DNA from: Loxodes magnus
Lineage: Eukaryota; Ciliophora; Karyorelictea; Loxodida; Loxodidae
DNA length: 64,000 bases
Assembly (NCBI GenBank): GCA_946699065.1
Contig: CAMPDV010001791.1
Span: forward strand, 1-64,000
Direction: 5' to 3'
The position numbers and the translations under genes are program-made. Below are positions 38,600 through 49,323 of the stretch, piece after piece; position 1 is the first letter of the stretch; each line of letters begins with the position of its first letter. Under the pieces are notes generated by a model. That model had not been told where the DNA came from and made no database searches. It saw nothing but the letters and a program-made list of their open reading frames with translations.

Positions 38600-39375
38600 G
38601 AGCTCGCAAGGATAACGGATTCAAAACTTAAAGTTCATCTTACAGTTTTTTAGATTTCAACACTTTCGATAATAAGATTATGCTTTAGAAAACAATCGAG
38701 CTCTAAAGGATACGAATTCCAAATTTGAAGTTCTTCTTTATGTCTTACAGTTCATAAAAATTAACTCTAAACAGACTTTTTTTGAGATTTTGATTAGAGC
38801 TCTCAATGATAACGGATTCCGAACTTAAAGTTCTTCTTACAGTCTTTTAGTACTTAGCATTTTCGATTCTCAGTTCAAATTTGGAGAATTTGATCAGAGC
38901 TTTCAAGGATTAACGGCCTCCAAACTTAAAGTTTCTCTTACAGTTTTTTAGTTCTTAAGCTTTATATCAGCAAATTTTTTTGGATAAATTGATCAGAGTT
39001 TACAAGGATTAACGGATTCCAAACTTAAAGTTCATCTTATAGATTTTTAGTATTTCAGTACTTTGCATATTGAGGTTAAATTTAAGGAAATAGATCCGAG
39101 CACGCAATGATAACGGATTGCAATCTTAAAGTTCTTCTTAAAGTCTTACAGTTCTATAGCTTAATCTCTACCCAGACTTTTATGAGAGCAGTATCAGAGT
39201 TCATAAGGATTAACGGATTCCAAACTTAAGTTTCTCTAACAGATTTTTAATATTTCAGCACATTCGATTCTAAGTTAAAATTTTGAGAACTTGATTAGAG
39301 CAATATACGATTAGCGGATTCCAAACTTAAAGTTTCTCTTACAGATTTTTAATATTTAAGAACTCTCGATTCTTA
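38600..39375. repeat. Short satellite tract ending block B copy 2
   Basis: About eight units of roughly 98-103 bp, related to the 22.1-25.0 kb array (core AACGGATTCCAAACTTAAAG). Spacing alternates about 103/98 bp, suggesting an original dimeric unit near 201 bp. It ends abruptly in very AT-rich flank at about 39380. Confidence 0.85.
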
Positions 39376-40650
39376 ATGTTTATAGTATATTTAATTAATA
39401 GTATCTCTTAATAATAATAGGACTTTAATTAAATTATAACTACATGATATCATATTTAGCATTAGATCTAAGTCATAATTATTAATTATTAGTTTCAAAT
39501 ACTTTTAATTCCTTAAACTTAAACTATTTATCATAAATATCTTAAATGCATTTTATCTAAAAATAATAATAATTTCTTATTTTTATAAATAAGAATAAAG
39601 CTTCATCAACTTTTATTTTAAAATTAAAGTATTTAGTTTTAATAGCTTCTGTTAAAAATACAAACTGAAGTCTGTTTTTCATAAATAACTTTAAATAATA
39701 GTAAATGAAATAATCTATAATGCCTTAGTAGCTTTAGCATGTGTATATCTATAACTTCAATTTTAATACATATCTATACTAATGCTATTTTAGTTTTATT
39801 ATTTTATTTATAACTTGCTAAATATACCTAAAACCAGAGATTAATTACTTGCATAACCCTCAACTCTGTTAAAATTACTTAGACGCTACTTAAAGCCTAA
39901 GATAAAATATATAACTAAAATGGATTATAAATAAACCTATTAATTAAGATATTAGTTAAAATAAAATTAAAAATAGCTTATAAGATAATTATAAAAATTA
40001 GAGTGAGCAAAGGAATAAAAGGATATGAGACTAACTTATAAAAAGTATTATAAAATATAGCTACAATAAGTATAAATATAGCAAAATATAACAATAAAAT
40101 TACTAAACATTCAATTTATTATTTTCTCTTAAGAAAGCTAAAAAATACTATAATCGTTATTTGAGGATTTTCTTTAATTATTTTTAGATTTCTTTAATTT
40201 TTTTAAATAAAGAGAAATATTAAAATATTAGAAAATTATTGTTATAAGCTTTTTAATTCATACTGTAACACATAAAAATTAAATAATTAATTTTATTTAA
40301 GAAATTATAAATAAATAAAGAATGTAAAAATAAAGGATGCTATATCATTATAACTATTAAGAAAATAATTATTACAATTGAAAGTATATTTCGTTAAATA
40401 AAAAGAGCAAAAATAAAATTTAAATTAATAGTTAAAGTTTATCTTAGAATATTTTATTTATAAGAAAATATTAATTAAAAAAAATTAACTTAAAAAAAAT
40501 TAATCTTTTTAAGGGAGTTCTTTTGATAGTAGTTTAAGTCTGTCCTTTTTTTTAGAAAAATAAGTAGAATCATTTAAATTAGAAATATATAATTTTGTTA
40601 TAAGGAAACAAATGGATTTTATAAAAAAGGAAATATTTCATTCCCAAGTC
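39376..40650. other. AT-rich region, nothing recognised
   Basis: Composition drops sharply after block B. No coding motif or RNA gene was seen. Confidence 0.5.
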
Positions 40651-41548
40651 TAAAGGTAATTGAGGCTAATGTGGAAGCATTCAGTAAGTTTTATACTTTC
40701 AACAAGAATTTTTTATTTTTTATTTTTTTATGGTCTTTCCGAGAATTATCTCAATTAAAATTCAAATATTTCATTTTTTTAATTCTGTTTATTATGCTTG
40801 AGAATTTATATTTTTCAAACTTCAGAAATTTATTTTTAGTTATGCTTTTAAGACGATGCTTACCCTTTTTTATTGCTTTTTTCTTATTGTTTTGAAAAAC
40901 ATTTGTTATGCTTTTTTGCATAATATTTTTAATTTTTTTGAGTAAAATAATAAAATAAAATATATTTGAATGTTTTTTATTTTTCATTGATTTTTGTTAT
41001 TTTCTTAAGATAAATTTTGGCAATTCATTTTTTTATATTTTTATTCATAATCTTTAAAATATTTTTGGATTTTTAATCTAAAATACGTAAAAATTAAAAG
41101 ATTTTAACTTTATCTTTAATAATTTAACTAAAAAGTAAAATTTTTAGATAAATTAAGATTTAAAATTATTTTATAAAATTAAACCCAATTAAATTATCAA
41201 AGAAAACTAAATTAAAATAAAAAATTCGCTCTGAATCTCTTAAAATTAATTTAAATGAAAAATCTAATATTTATTTTTAATAAAGTAGATTTCTATTTTT
41301 TACTTAAAATTAAAATATTAAAATTTTATTAAAACTTTTAACTTTTTTATTTTTCTACAAATCTTCGATTTTTTTAATTTTTAATTTGAAATATTATAAA
41401 ATTTCTATATATTTAATGACTTTAAAATAAAATAATTTCCCTTTAAAATAATTAATTATTTGATTTAAAGATAATGAATATTTTTATAAGTTTAATTTAG
41501 TATATTTCTTTGTTGCTATTAAATTAGAATATAAATTTTAAAATAAAT

Positions 41549-42403
41549 TCAAAAAATTAAATAAAAATCATAATAATAATAATAGTAAACTAAATGTTAA
41601 AAAAATGTTTTGGCATATTCTGGACTTTCAACCAGTTCCTGCCGCCATTTTTTTGACTCGGATGGATACCGCGACCATTTTTTTTATGTGGATGGTTACC
41701 ACTGATTGCTTTCAAAAGAGCGCATAGGCAGTTTTTATTTGTATATTCCTGTTGGAGTTATCCATAGAAAATTCAATGCTCTTCATGTTCTTTATTATAC
41801 CTTTTCATTTAATTTTTTTCATTCTCAGCATCTTCTTAATAAGTGGTAATTGGATTGGCAATATCAACATTATTTTTTAATCTTCTTTTGACTAATATGT
41901 TTTTTAAATAGCTTATTTTCAATATTTTCTAGTCTTTTAATTAAGTTATTATCATATCTAATTTATTTCTGTTCTTAAGCACTTTATAATGGAGTGAAAG
42001 TTTTTTCAATTTCCATCTTTGATGTACGTTAAGATTTTTATTGCGATTACATTCAAAGTTGTTCTTCCGTTATTACCTTGTTTTCTATTAGCTGATTCTT
42101 AAGGATTTCCATTTCATTATTTTGCACGTCAATGTTTGTTGTAAGTTCCCGTATTAATAAGTCTTAATTATATATTGTTTCTCCGTATCGGGATATAATT
42201 TTTTACATTTGTTCGATCTTTTGTCGTAGTTCCTCTGAAATATCTGATTTAAATTCCTCAGCTTGCAAAGTTCCGATCATTATTTTACCTTATGAGTCGG
42301 AACTTGATTCTTCTTATTGTTTTGCTTTTTATCGAAGAACTTAAGCAGCCTTTTTCCGAGCATTTCTTATTTGATTTTTATTTAATCTAATGTTCTGCTC
42401 CAT
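41549..42403 (-). CDS. Gag-like protein with coiled coil and CCHC knuckle (element 1)
   Basis: A 284-aa frame with TAA/TAG=Gln and TGA=Trp. Residues 50-115 and 150-170 are coiled-coil-like (SEELRQKIEQMQKI, NEMEILKNQLIENK, LIKRLENIENKLFKK). A KMEIE motif sits near 130, and a basic segment leads into a zinc knuckle CWYCQSNYHLLRRC (C179, C182, H187, C192) whose first Trp is TGA. The C-terminus is Trp/Ser/Lys-rich. This architecture is that of a retroelement nucleocapsid (RNA-binding) protein. The first in-frame TGA lies just past the target-site duplication, so the stop seems to be supplied by flanking DNA. No protease or reverse transcriptase is present. A related protein lies at 49.3-50.2 kb. 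Confidence 0.82.
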
Positions 42404-42419
42404 CTTTTTTTTTAATATC
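41572..42419 (-). mobile_element. Gag-only retroposon, full-length copy (element 1)
   Basis: An 848-bp insertion flanked by a 14-bp direct repeat TAAATAAAAATCAT (41558-41571 and 42420-42433). The unoccupied site is preserved once at 382-395 in the inverted block C copy, so insertion and target duplication are shown directly. On the coding (minus) strand it starts about 16 nt before an ATG and ends with an ATTATTATT-like tail next to the duplicated target. It encodes one Gag-like protein and nothing else. Variable-length target duplications and a microsatellite tail resemble LINE-type insertion. Confidence 0.8.
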
Positions 42420-42867
42420 TAAATAAAAATCATTTATGAAAATTTTCTCTTAAATATAGTTAAAAAGAATTCTAAGTTGAGTTCATAAAATTAATTATTT
42501 TCAAATTTTAAAGCAATATTTTATTATTTAGCCTGAATTTAGCTAAATGTTTTTAAATAATCAACCAATAAATTTTAATTAAGATCTAAATAAAATAATT
42601 AAAAATATTTCTTATTTTCTATTTATGAATTTTAAATTTTAGAATTTTCTGTATGAAAATATTTAAATTAAATTTCAAAAGTTTTTTATAAATCTTTTAT
42701 ATATTTATCAGTTTAAATAAATGAAATAGCGAAAAGTCTTAATATATTTATATTAAAATTTAGCTAAAAAATATCTTATTTATATATGTTTAATTTAATT
42801 GTTAGCTAATGATTATAGAATATCTTGCGTAATTTATGATTTTTGTAAAATATTGAAGCAATAAAAA

Positions 42868-42918
42868 TGGAGACTTGGGTATCGATCCCAATGCTTCTCG
42901 CATGCTAAGCGAGTGCTC
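42868..42918 (-). pseudogene. Truncated tRNA-Ala (3' half)
   Basis: Matches the 3' half of the tRNA-Ala gene at 8520-8592 (anticodon arm with AGC, variable loop, T arm, acceptor 3' strand), with one base missing near the 3' end. Similarity ends within the anticodon-stem/D-arm junction at about 42918, so the D arm and 5' acceptor strand are absent and it cannot fold. It marks the block C boundary. Confidence 0.85.
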
Positions 42919-42949
42919 TTCAAATATGTGATTTTTTGTTTCTAAATCA

Positions 42950-43692
42950 GTTTTTAAAGCTGTGAAAATTTTATTTTATGACTACTTAAATTTAGATCTG
43001 TCATTAAAGAACTTTTTAATAATTTTAACTCAAATCAAAAATTTAATTCTTTCTAATTAATTTCTTCTAGTTATACTATCAAGCAAACTTGGCAATATGA
43101 AAGAGGTTAAATGTTTAATTTTTTATAATAATTTTACAAAGAGTGATGTTACTAATGCTATTGTTCCTATATCCTTTTTTTCATTATTTGAAAGTATTTG
43201 CTTAAAGATTGTTTTATTAATAATCTAAATTTTTTTCATATAATTCCAATTCTCAAATGAATTTTCTCAATAAACAGGGAAGCAAATTCTAGATTCTTTT
43301 AAAATTTATCAGGAATAAATCCAATTCTAGTATTAATAAATTGTTTTATTTATTATTTGATTGTTTAAGAATTTCTCGTTTATATCATTCTACAAGCAAA
43401 GACTTTTTAATATGACTAAACTGTTTATTATGCTTAGTTTTTATTGATTATTATAACTATCAATTACTCCTCTTAACGTTTAGACTATCTCTTAAACATC
43501 TTGCATGTAATAACTTCCAAATTTTATTCATATTTCTTTAAGATTAATTTGCATAATGAAAATCTAGTAAGTTTTCTAAGTTTTTAGATTTAAATTCTCA
43601 ATTGGTTGTTAAGATTTATTAGATAGCAGAATTAAAACTTGAATGAAATTATAGTGAATAAAGATATCTCTTAAAAAAATTATATTACACAT
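42950..43692 (-). CDS. Hypothetical protein, 3' end truncated at the block C junction
   Basis: A frame from ATG at 43692 gives a helical, protein-like sequence (MQDVQEIVQTLRGVIDSYNN, LVILKSLCLQNDINEKFL, KKDIGTIALVTSLFVKLLQK, FILPSLLDSITRRNQLERI). Several TGA are read as Trp (YSWQILKES). I do not recognise a family; the regular amphipathic helices could suit an alpha-solenoid. No TGA stop occurs before the frame runs into the tRNA-Ala remnant and block C, so the natural 3' end seems to have been removed by that rearrangement. Low Gly content keeps confidence moderate. Confidence 0.42.
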
Positions 43693-44439
43693 CTAATCAA
43701 ATCTAAAGTGCAATACTTAAATAAAAATTCTCGAATTTCAAAATGATTAATTAAAGTATTCAACTAAAAGCTATCACATCTACTTACTGTTTTTACTCTT
43801 AAAAATAGCTCCCTTACTTAAAAATAAATGAATCTACTTTAGATTTGCTATAATTATAATAAAGTTGTTAATATTAAATATTATTAGATATTTTTTAAAA
43901 GTTTCGACTTTATTTAAAAAAGATAAAATTATTTCTCTTAAAATTTATTTAAAAAATAACTTTTTTTTCCAAAAAATGAACTTTTAGAAAAGATTTGCCA
44001 AAAAAGTTATTTTTTAGTCTTATGTAAAATTTTTTTACTTAGAACTATTTTATAATATCTTTTATTAAACTAAAATTTCGTTTTATTATCTAATAATTAT
44101 TTTATATAAATATTTCAAAACTTAAGAGATTTATCATTGATAAATTAAATAATAATAGTCATGCAAATTCAAATATTTAGAAGGAATAAAAAAGATAAAT
44201 GTATTTTTGAAATTAGAGACTGCCATTTAAATTTGAAGGGAGCTTTATTACAGTTAAATAAAAAATTTTTAAATATTAAAACTTTTATTTTTTCTAATCT
44301 TAAATAAAATAGAATTTTCAGATGCTTTTCTTTATAAAAAAAGTTATAAAAAGAATTTAAATTATATATCTTAGTCTTTTATAAAACTTTCAAATATTTA
44401 AGAACAATTTTTTTTTAATTTTAAAGTTGCTTTATTCTA
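43693..44439. other. AT-rich intergenic region, nothing recognised
   Basis: About 0.75 kb between the truncated hypothetical gene and the 3' end of kinase 2. No gene or repeat was recognised. Confidence 0.4.
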
Positions 44440-45639
44440 TCAATCTTATTTATCTTTCGATAAAAAATGAATACTGATTGAATCTTTTTCGGAATTAAAC
44501 TATTCTTAAATAATTTAGTTATTATAAAATTACGCTTAGTTGATAGGCGAGCCAGAATTTTAATAATCATGTTCTTGTTCTTAATTTTTTTAAATATATA
44601 ACATTTGAATAATCTCTCCAATTGTAATTCTATCACTTGGAGTTTAATTCAAACATCCATTAATTATATTTGCGAATAATGGTGGACATATTTCAGGTAT
44701 TATTTCTAACATCTCATTTAACCTTTATTCTCTAGGTTATTATCTTGTAGCTAATTCTCAAAATATTATTCCTAATGCATATATATCTGATTCTTTGCTA
44801 TATTTAGGACTTTTACCTAACAACTCGGGAGCCATATAAGCTACAGTTCCAACTTATCTCTTATCACTTAACGATCTAGATTCACTCGTTATACGAGATA
44901 GTCCGAAATCTCCAATTAAAGCTTTTTTATTCTTATTTAAAATAATGTTGCTAATTTTCAAATCTCTATGTAAAATATTCTAACTATGAGAATACTAAAT
45001 TCCAAATGAAATATCATATGCAATTTGAATACGTTAGTTTCAAATAATTTCCGTATCGCTTCTTAGGTAATTTTATAAAGATTATTCGCCAAGTTCAAGT
45101 ATTAAACTGTAAGGATTAAGGCAATATCCGAAGATTTCTACTATGTTTTCATGCTTTAAAAGATACATACTTTACATCTCATATAAGAAATCTTTCATAT
45201 CTTACTAACTTAAATTTTATTACATCAGTTCTTTTATGGCAACTTCTTTCTTGTTTCATTATCCTCTTCAAACTCTTGCAAATCCTCCTTCGGAAATTAC
45301 TTTTTGTTTAGTAAATTAATTAGAACTTATCAAACCAGTTTAAATTTCTTTTTAAACTTCTTACTTAAGATTTTATTGTAGATTTTACTAAATAAAGAGG
45401 TTTTATTCAGACTAAATATATTTTCTTTGAATATATTTATACTAGCAGTTTTCACAACAATAAAAGCGTCGGTAATCTTTAATAGTTCCACATAAACCTT
45501 TGTGAGTACTATTTTAATTAGGAGTATGATAGGTAAATTTTTTAAAGAATCCTGATGTAATTTATGCGCAAAATGAACTTATCTCCTATTACTTTTAAGA
45601 GTTTTCTTATGCAAGCTATTTGTCTTGAACAAATACATT
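44440..45639 (-). CDS. TKL-family protein kinase with Cys-rich N-terminus (kinase 2)
   Basis: Paralog of kinase 1, about 399 aa, in one frame to a TGA. It shows [29 protein letters not shown] and IIFWELATR (Trp=TGA). The Gly loop is aberrant (SEGGFARV, last Gly replaced by Ala). The N-terminus repeats the kinase 1 pattern ([15 protein letters not shown]). No in-frame ATG is found at the expected place: an ATG at 45638 is out of frame by one base with respect to the kinase frame. So the start is lost, lies in an unseen upstream exon, or the gene is young and damaged. A Gln-rich C-terminal tail follows the domain. It is probably catalytically competent apart from the altered Gly loop. Confidence 0.9.
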
Positions 45640-46344
45640 ATAATAATTGTTTATTTTTTGATTTAAATTAAGTTTATGTTATAAAGTATGTTTTACAACA
45701 TAGATTTGTAAAACATATTATAATTTAAAAAATAAATTATGATTGATTATGTTGCTATTTTTATCAACTTTAGTTTATAAATAAGTTAAAGATATTTAAG
45801 CAAGTCTTTCTTAATTGTTTTTTAATATTCCTAAAGTGTTTAACTATAAATAAAATATCTAATTTATTTTATAAAAGTTAGTTTAAATAGGGAAAATCCT
45901 TTCTCTGAGATTTACTATAATTTTGTATTATGAAGTGATCTGTACGTTAAGAACCATATAAAAATCATAGCAGGATCTTAGAAAAACAGGACTTGAGCTT
46001 CGAGTTACGTTTATTTTAAAAGGGTCAGAATTAAGGTCTCTAGGGGTACAAAATACAAAATTTTCAAAGTTTGTTTGTACTGAGGAAGACTTTGAATGAA
46101 AAACTTATTATTAAAAATAAAATAATGCTCTATCATAACTTTACAAGCATCCAAAATATAGTTACTTTTATCACTCCTAATTATAACTAAAAATTATGTA
46201 TTCTATTATCTTCAGTACTATTTTATCTTCTTTGTACTACAAAGTGTATATAAGTTAGTATATATATTTTAGATTAGTATTTATTCTTAGTAAAATAAGC
46301 AATAAAATCAAAAACTTTATTCTATATCTCGACTAGATAAAACC

Positions 46345-46709
46345 TCATCTTTAGTACCATATATTCTTATAAAGTTACGTAAATTTCAATTAAACTTTAG
46401 GAAATTAAATATATTAATATAATAACATTGAATTAGGTGTCTCTACCATTGTTAGGTTAACTACACTATTTTTTGATTTTATAAATTTTATGTTACCTTC
46501 TTACTTTACCATGTTCATTTCATCTTCTTCCTATTAGTTGAGCTCTTCTTTTATAAGTTTCATTTATCCTTAAAAAGAACATCTAGAATATATTTTTATC
46601 TTAAGTTCTTTATAATAATATTTTTCTTTTTCCTCTCTAATATCTTGGAGAACACTTTGTTATCGTTATCTTTTACAACAAAAAAAGTTCCCAAATAATC
46701 ATAAGTCAT
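46345..46709 (-). pseudogene. Small hypothetical gene with one frameshift
   Basis: From ATG at 46709 one frame reads MTYDYLGTFFVVKDNDNKVFSK, then the protein-like frame shifts in an A-rich run to EKEKYYYKELKIKIYSRC, MKLIKEELNQQEEDEMN and SVVNLTMVETPNS, ending at TGA 46345-46347. Length 365 nt is two more than a multiple of three, consistent with the shift. I do not recognise a family. It lies immediately left of Gag-only element 2. Confidence 0.45.
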
Positions 46710-46820
46710 TTTCAGCACTATATTTGATTTTTGGTGTCTAAATGGAAATTTAAAATTACTGAATATAGACAGTGAATAATCTCCTCACCCTTATAAATTG
46801 TATTTATAAAATATCTAAAA

Positions 46821-47401
46821 TAATAATAATAATAATATACTTAAAGTTAGTAGAGTTTTGCATTCTCTGGAATTGCAACCAGTTCCTGCGGACAGTTTTT
46901 TTAACGTGGGCGTGATCCACGACCTTTTTATTAACTGGAAGGTTACCACTGTAACCGTTCAAGTGGTCTTGCAAAAAGCTTTTATTTGTAGATCCCTGTT
47001 GGAGTTATTCATAGTTTATTGAGTTGTCTCCATGTTCTTTTCTGCTCTTATTCGTTTATTTTCTTTCATTATCAACAGTTTTTTAAATATGTTGATTTGA
47101 TTTGCAACATCAACAAAGTTTGCATTATTGTCTTTATTTAGTTCTTTTTTATGATAATTTATTTTCTATATTTTCTAATCTTTTAATGAAACTTGTAGTA
47201 ATCATTTCTTTTTCTGGATTCAATTCTGTTTTTAATTATATTGGTATTTTTTCTATTTCCATTTTTGTGTCGTATTTAAAATTTTATTATGATTAAGTTA
47301 AGAGTTATTCTTCCGTTATTAATTTGCTACAAATAAGTTATCTTCTAAGTATTAGTAATTCGTTGTTCTAATCTTATATGTTACTCATTAGTTCCCGTAT
47401 T
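46821..47401 (-). mobile_element. Gag-only retroposon, 5'-truncated copy (element 2)
   Basis: A 581-bp insertion flanked by a perfect 14-bp direct repeat TAAAATATCTAAAA (46807-46820 and 47402-47415). On the coding strand it begins inside the Gag frame at ACGGGAACT, equivalent to about codon 85 of element 1, and ends in an (ATT)6-like tail next to the duplicated target. The 5' truncation, target duplication and 3' microsatellite tail are the classic signature of target-primed reverse transcription. The Gag frame is broken by indels. Confidence 0.82.
46860..47401 (-). pseudogene. Decayed Gag-like coding sequence of element 2
   Basis: Homologous to the C-terminal two thirds of the element 1 protein. 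The zinc-knuckle region reads CWCCKSNQH but then shifts frame by one base before the last Cys. The segment RQLNKLWITPTGIYKQKL matches LNFLWITPTGIYKQKL of element 1, and the C-terminal QELV..PE.AK is kept. Short plus-strand frames over it are shadows. Confidence 0.75.
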
Positions 47402-47415
47402 TAAAATATCTAAAA

Positions 47416-49311
47416 TTTGTAATAATGAAAAAAATATTTAAATTTTATAAAATTAAAAATTAAAAAATAAATAATTTAAAATTTTTAGGAAGGAGAATAT
47501 TTTATAAATTTTTAATCTAAGGGTATTTCTTTAAAAATCTCTCTATATCCTTATGAAATTTCTTGGCGTGAATTATTATAAATTAATTTAAAATTAATTT
47601 ATAATATTTTAATATTTTAAATTTATTTATAAAAATTTAAATTTTTATATTGTAGATTTTATTGCTTTATAAATAAAAATTTCAAAATGAACTTATCCTT
47701 TGTCTATTTTTACTAAATTAGTTCCAATTTTAAATTTATTAAAAATCCTTATAATTTAGCAATATTGTGCTAATTTTCCTTATGAAATAAAAAAAATTTA
47801 AAATTCTATTTATTCATCATTTAACTAAAATAGTTGAAAAAATTATGAGCTTAAAATTATTAACTGCTTATGTCGACATTAAAAGTTTTTATATTTTAGC
47901 AAAAGTTTAAATCTAAAATACACAAGTAAAAATAAAATAATTTTATGAATATAAAGAGTTAATTTGTATTTTCCTAAGCAAAACAGAAGTTTCTAAATCT
48001 TATAAATATAGATTTAAATTTTAGTTCTACCTGCTATTTATTTAACTATGACATTAAGAAATTTAAAATAACTTTATATAATATTATTTTTCATCTTTAA
48101 CTAAAAAAATAAAATTTATTCTTTTTTCGATTATTTTAATACCTTTCTTAAGATTTTTATTGGTTTTATGAATTTAGTGTAATTTATTAAACAAAAGTAT
48201 ATTAAACAAACTTAATTAGAAAAAATTAATAAGAAACCTGAATTGATGTATTTTTGTCACTTAATTACTAAATTAGATTAAATCTTTTTAATTAAATAGC
48301 TATTTTAATAGTGAAATATAATTTTTGTATAGATTTAAAATTTAATTTTATGAATAAGATATTTTACTTAAAAAGGATCTTCGGTGTATTTTTAACTAAT
48401 TAAAAGCCTCCTATTAATTTATTTCCAATTGACTAATTTTTTAAGCATCCTTATGAAAAACAGACAACAAGAAAAATTATAAGTAGAAAGTCAAAGTGAT
48501 GAGTCTAATAATTATACTAATGAAAAAATAAGTTTATCTAACTTTATCAAATAATAATAACAAAATATATCGATAAACAATTAAATTTTAATATGATATA
48601 GTAGATAAATAAATAAATTTAATGTTATTTAAAAAATCATAACGAAGTTTGTATTCATTATGCATTTCTAGATTCTAGATGTATTTTCAAAATCTAAAAA
48701 TTATCGAAATTTTCTCTAAATTTTTAGCTATAACTTTAAAAAATTTACTTTAGTGTGAAAAAATTATATTTCTTAGTTGCTCAGCTATGTCTCCTATTTT
48801 TAATGATATCAAATATACAATTTTAATATCTCAAATTTGTTTTTAAAAATTTTGGAAATTAAGAGTAACAGGATTCTTGCTTTAATAATTCAATTTAAGT
48901 ATTTATTTTAATTTTTTTATAAAATATATAATTTTTTATTTTGAATAAGTTTTTTAGCATCTAGTTGTATAAATTTGGAAAAATAAAAATTTTATCTAAA
49001 AAAATTCTAATTTATTTCAAGAAATTTTAATTTTTCTCCTTTCGCTAAATGAAAATATTATACTAAAAAATAATATAAATATTCTCTATTTTAATTAACA
49101 AAAAATTTTAAATATTTTTAAATATTTTTAATAAAATTAGTGATAATTATGTTTTATTTAGTTTTATGTTTTTTTTATTTAATAATTTTAATTTAAGAAT
49201 TTTAAAAGATAATACATAAAAATTTTAATTTTTTAAATAATTTTATATAAAATCTTAAATATTATAATTTATCCATTTCATATAATATTTTTAATTTTAT
49301 TTATTTTCTAT
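47416..49311. other. 1.9 kb AT-rich region, nothing recognised
   Basis: Very low GC, long A and T runs, no motif-bearing frame on either strand. Confidence 0.5.
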
Positions 49312-49323
49312 ATAAAATTAAAA

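Larger units (their letters stand above)
30072..39375. repeat. Block B, copy 2 (longest copy in the window)
   Basis: The left edge is defined by comparison with 57415: both begin ATACTTAGAGTAGATACTAA after different flanks. It is collinear with copy 3 to the window end and with copy 1 from about 34570. Contents from left to right: plus-strand coding-like but indel-scarred sequence (30.1-32.3 kb), minus-strand degenerate frames including a CCHC knuckle (about 34.25 kb), an unresolved open region (34.7-35.5 kb), the RING-kelch gene, a bZIP-like fragment and about eight satellite units. I found no reverse transcriptase, integrase or transposase motif, so its class is unknown. Confidence 0.85.
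40650..42918. repeat. Block C, copy 2, split by an 848-bp insertion
   Basis: Reverse complement of the window start (1-1195), interrupted at 41572-42419. A short Lys-rich peptide (KHRLKSITKNKFLKFEKYK) encoded near 40770-40870 on the minus strand is conserved in copy 1. The right end runs into the 3' half of a tRNA-Ala sequence, then stops abruptly at about 42918. Confidence 0.75.

Noticed and set aside
40671..40987. Overlapping open frames on both strands in block C
   Set aside because: AT-driven composition. Only a short Lys-rich stretch on the minus strand is conserved with copy 1, too little for a gene call.
47102..47296. Plus-strand 64-codon frame
   Set aside because: Antisense of the decayed Gag-like sequence of element 2.
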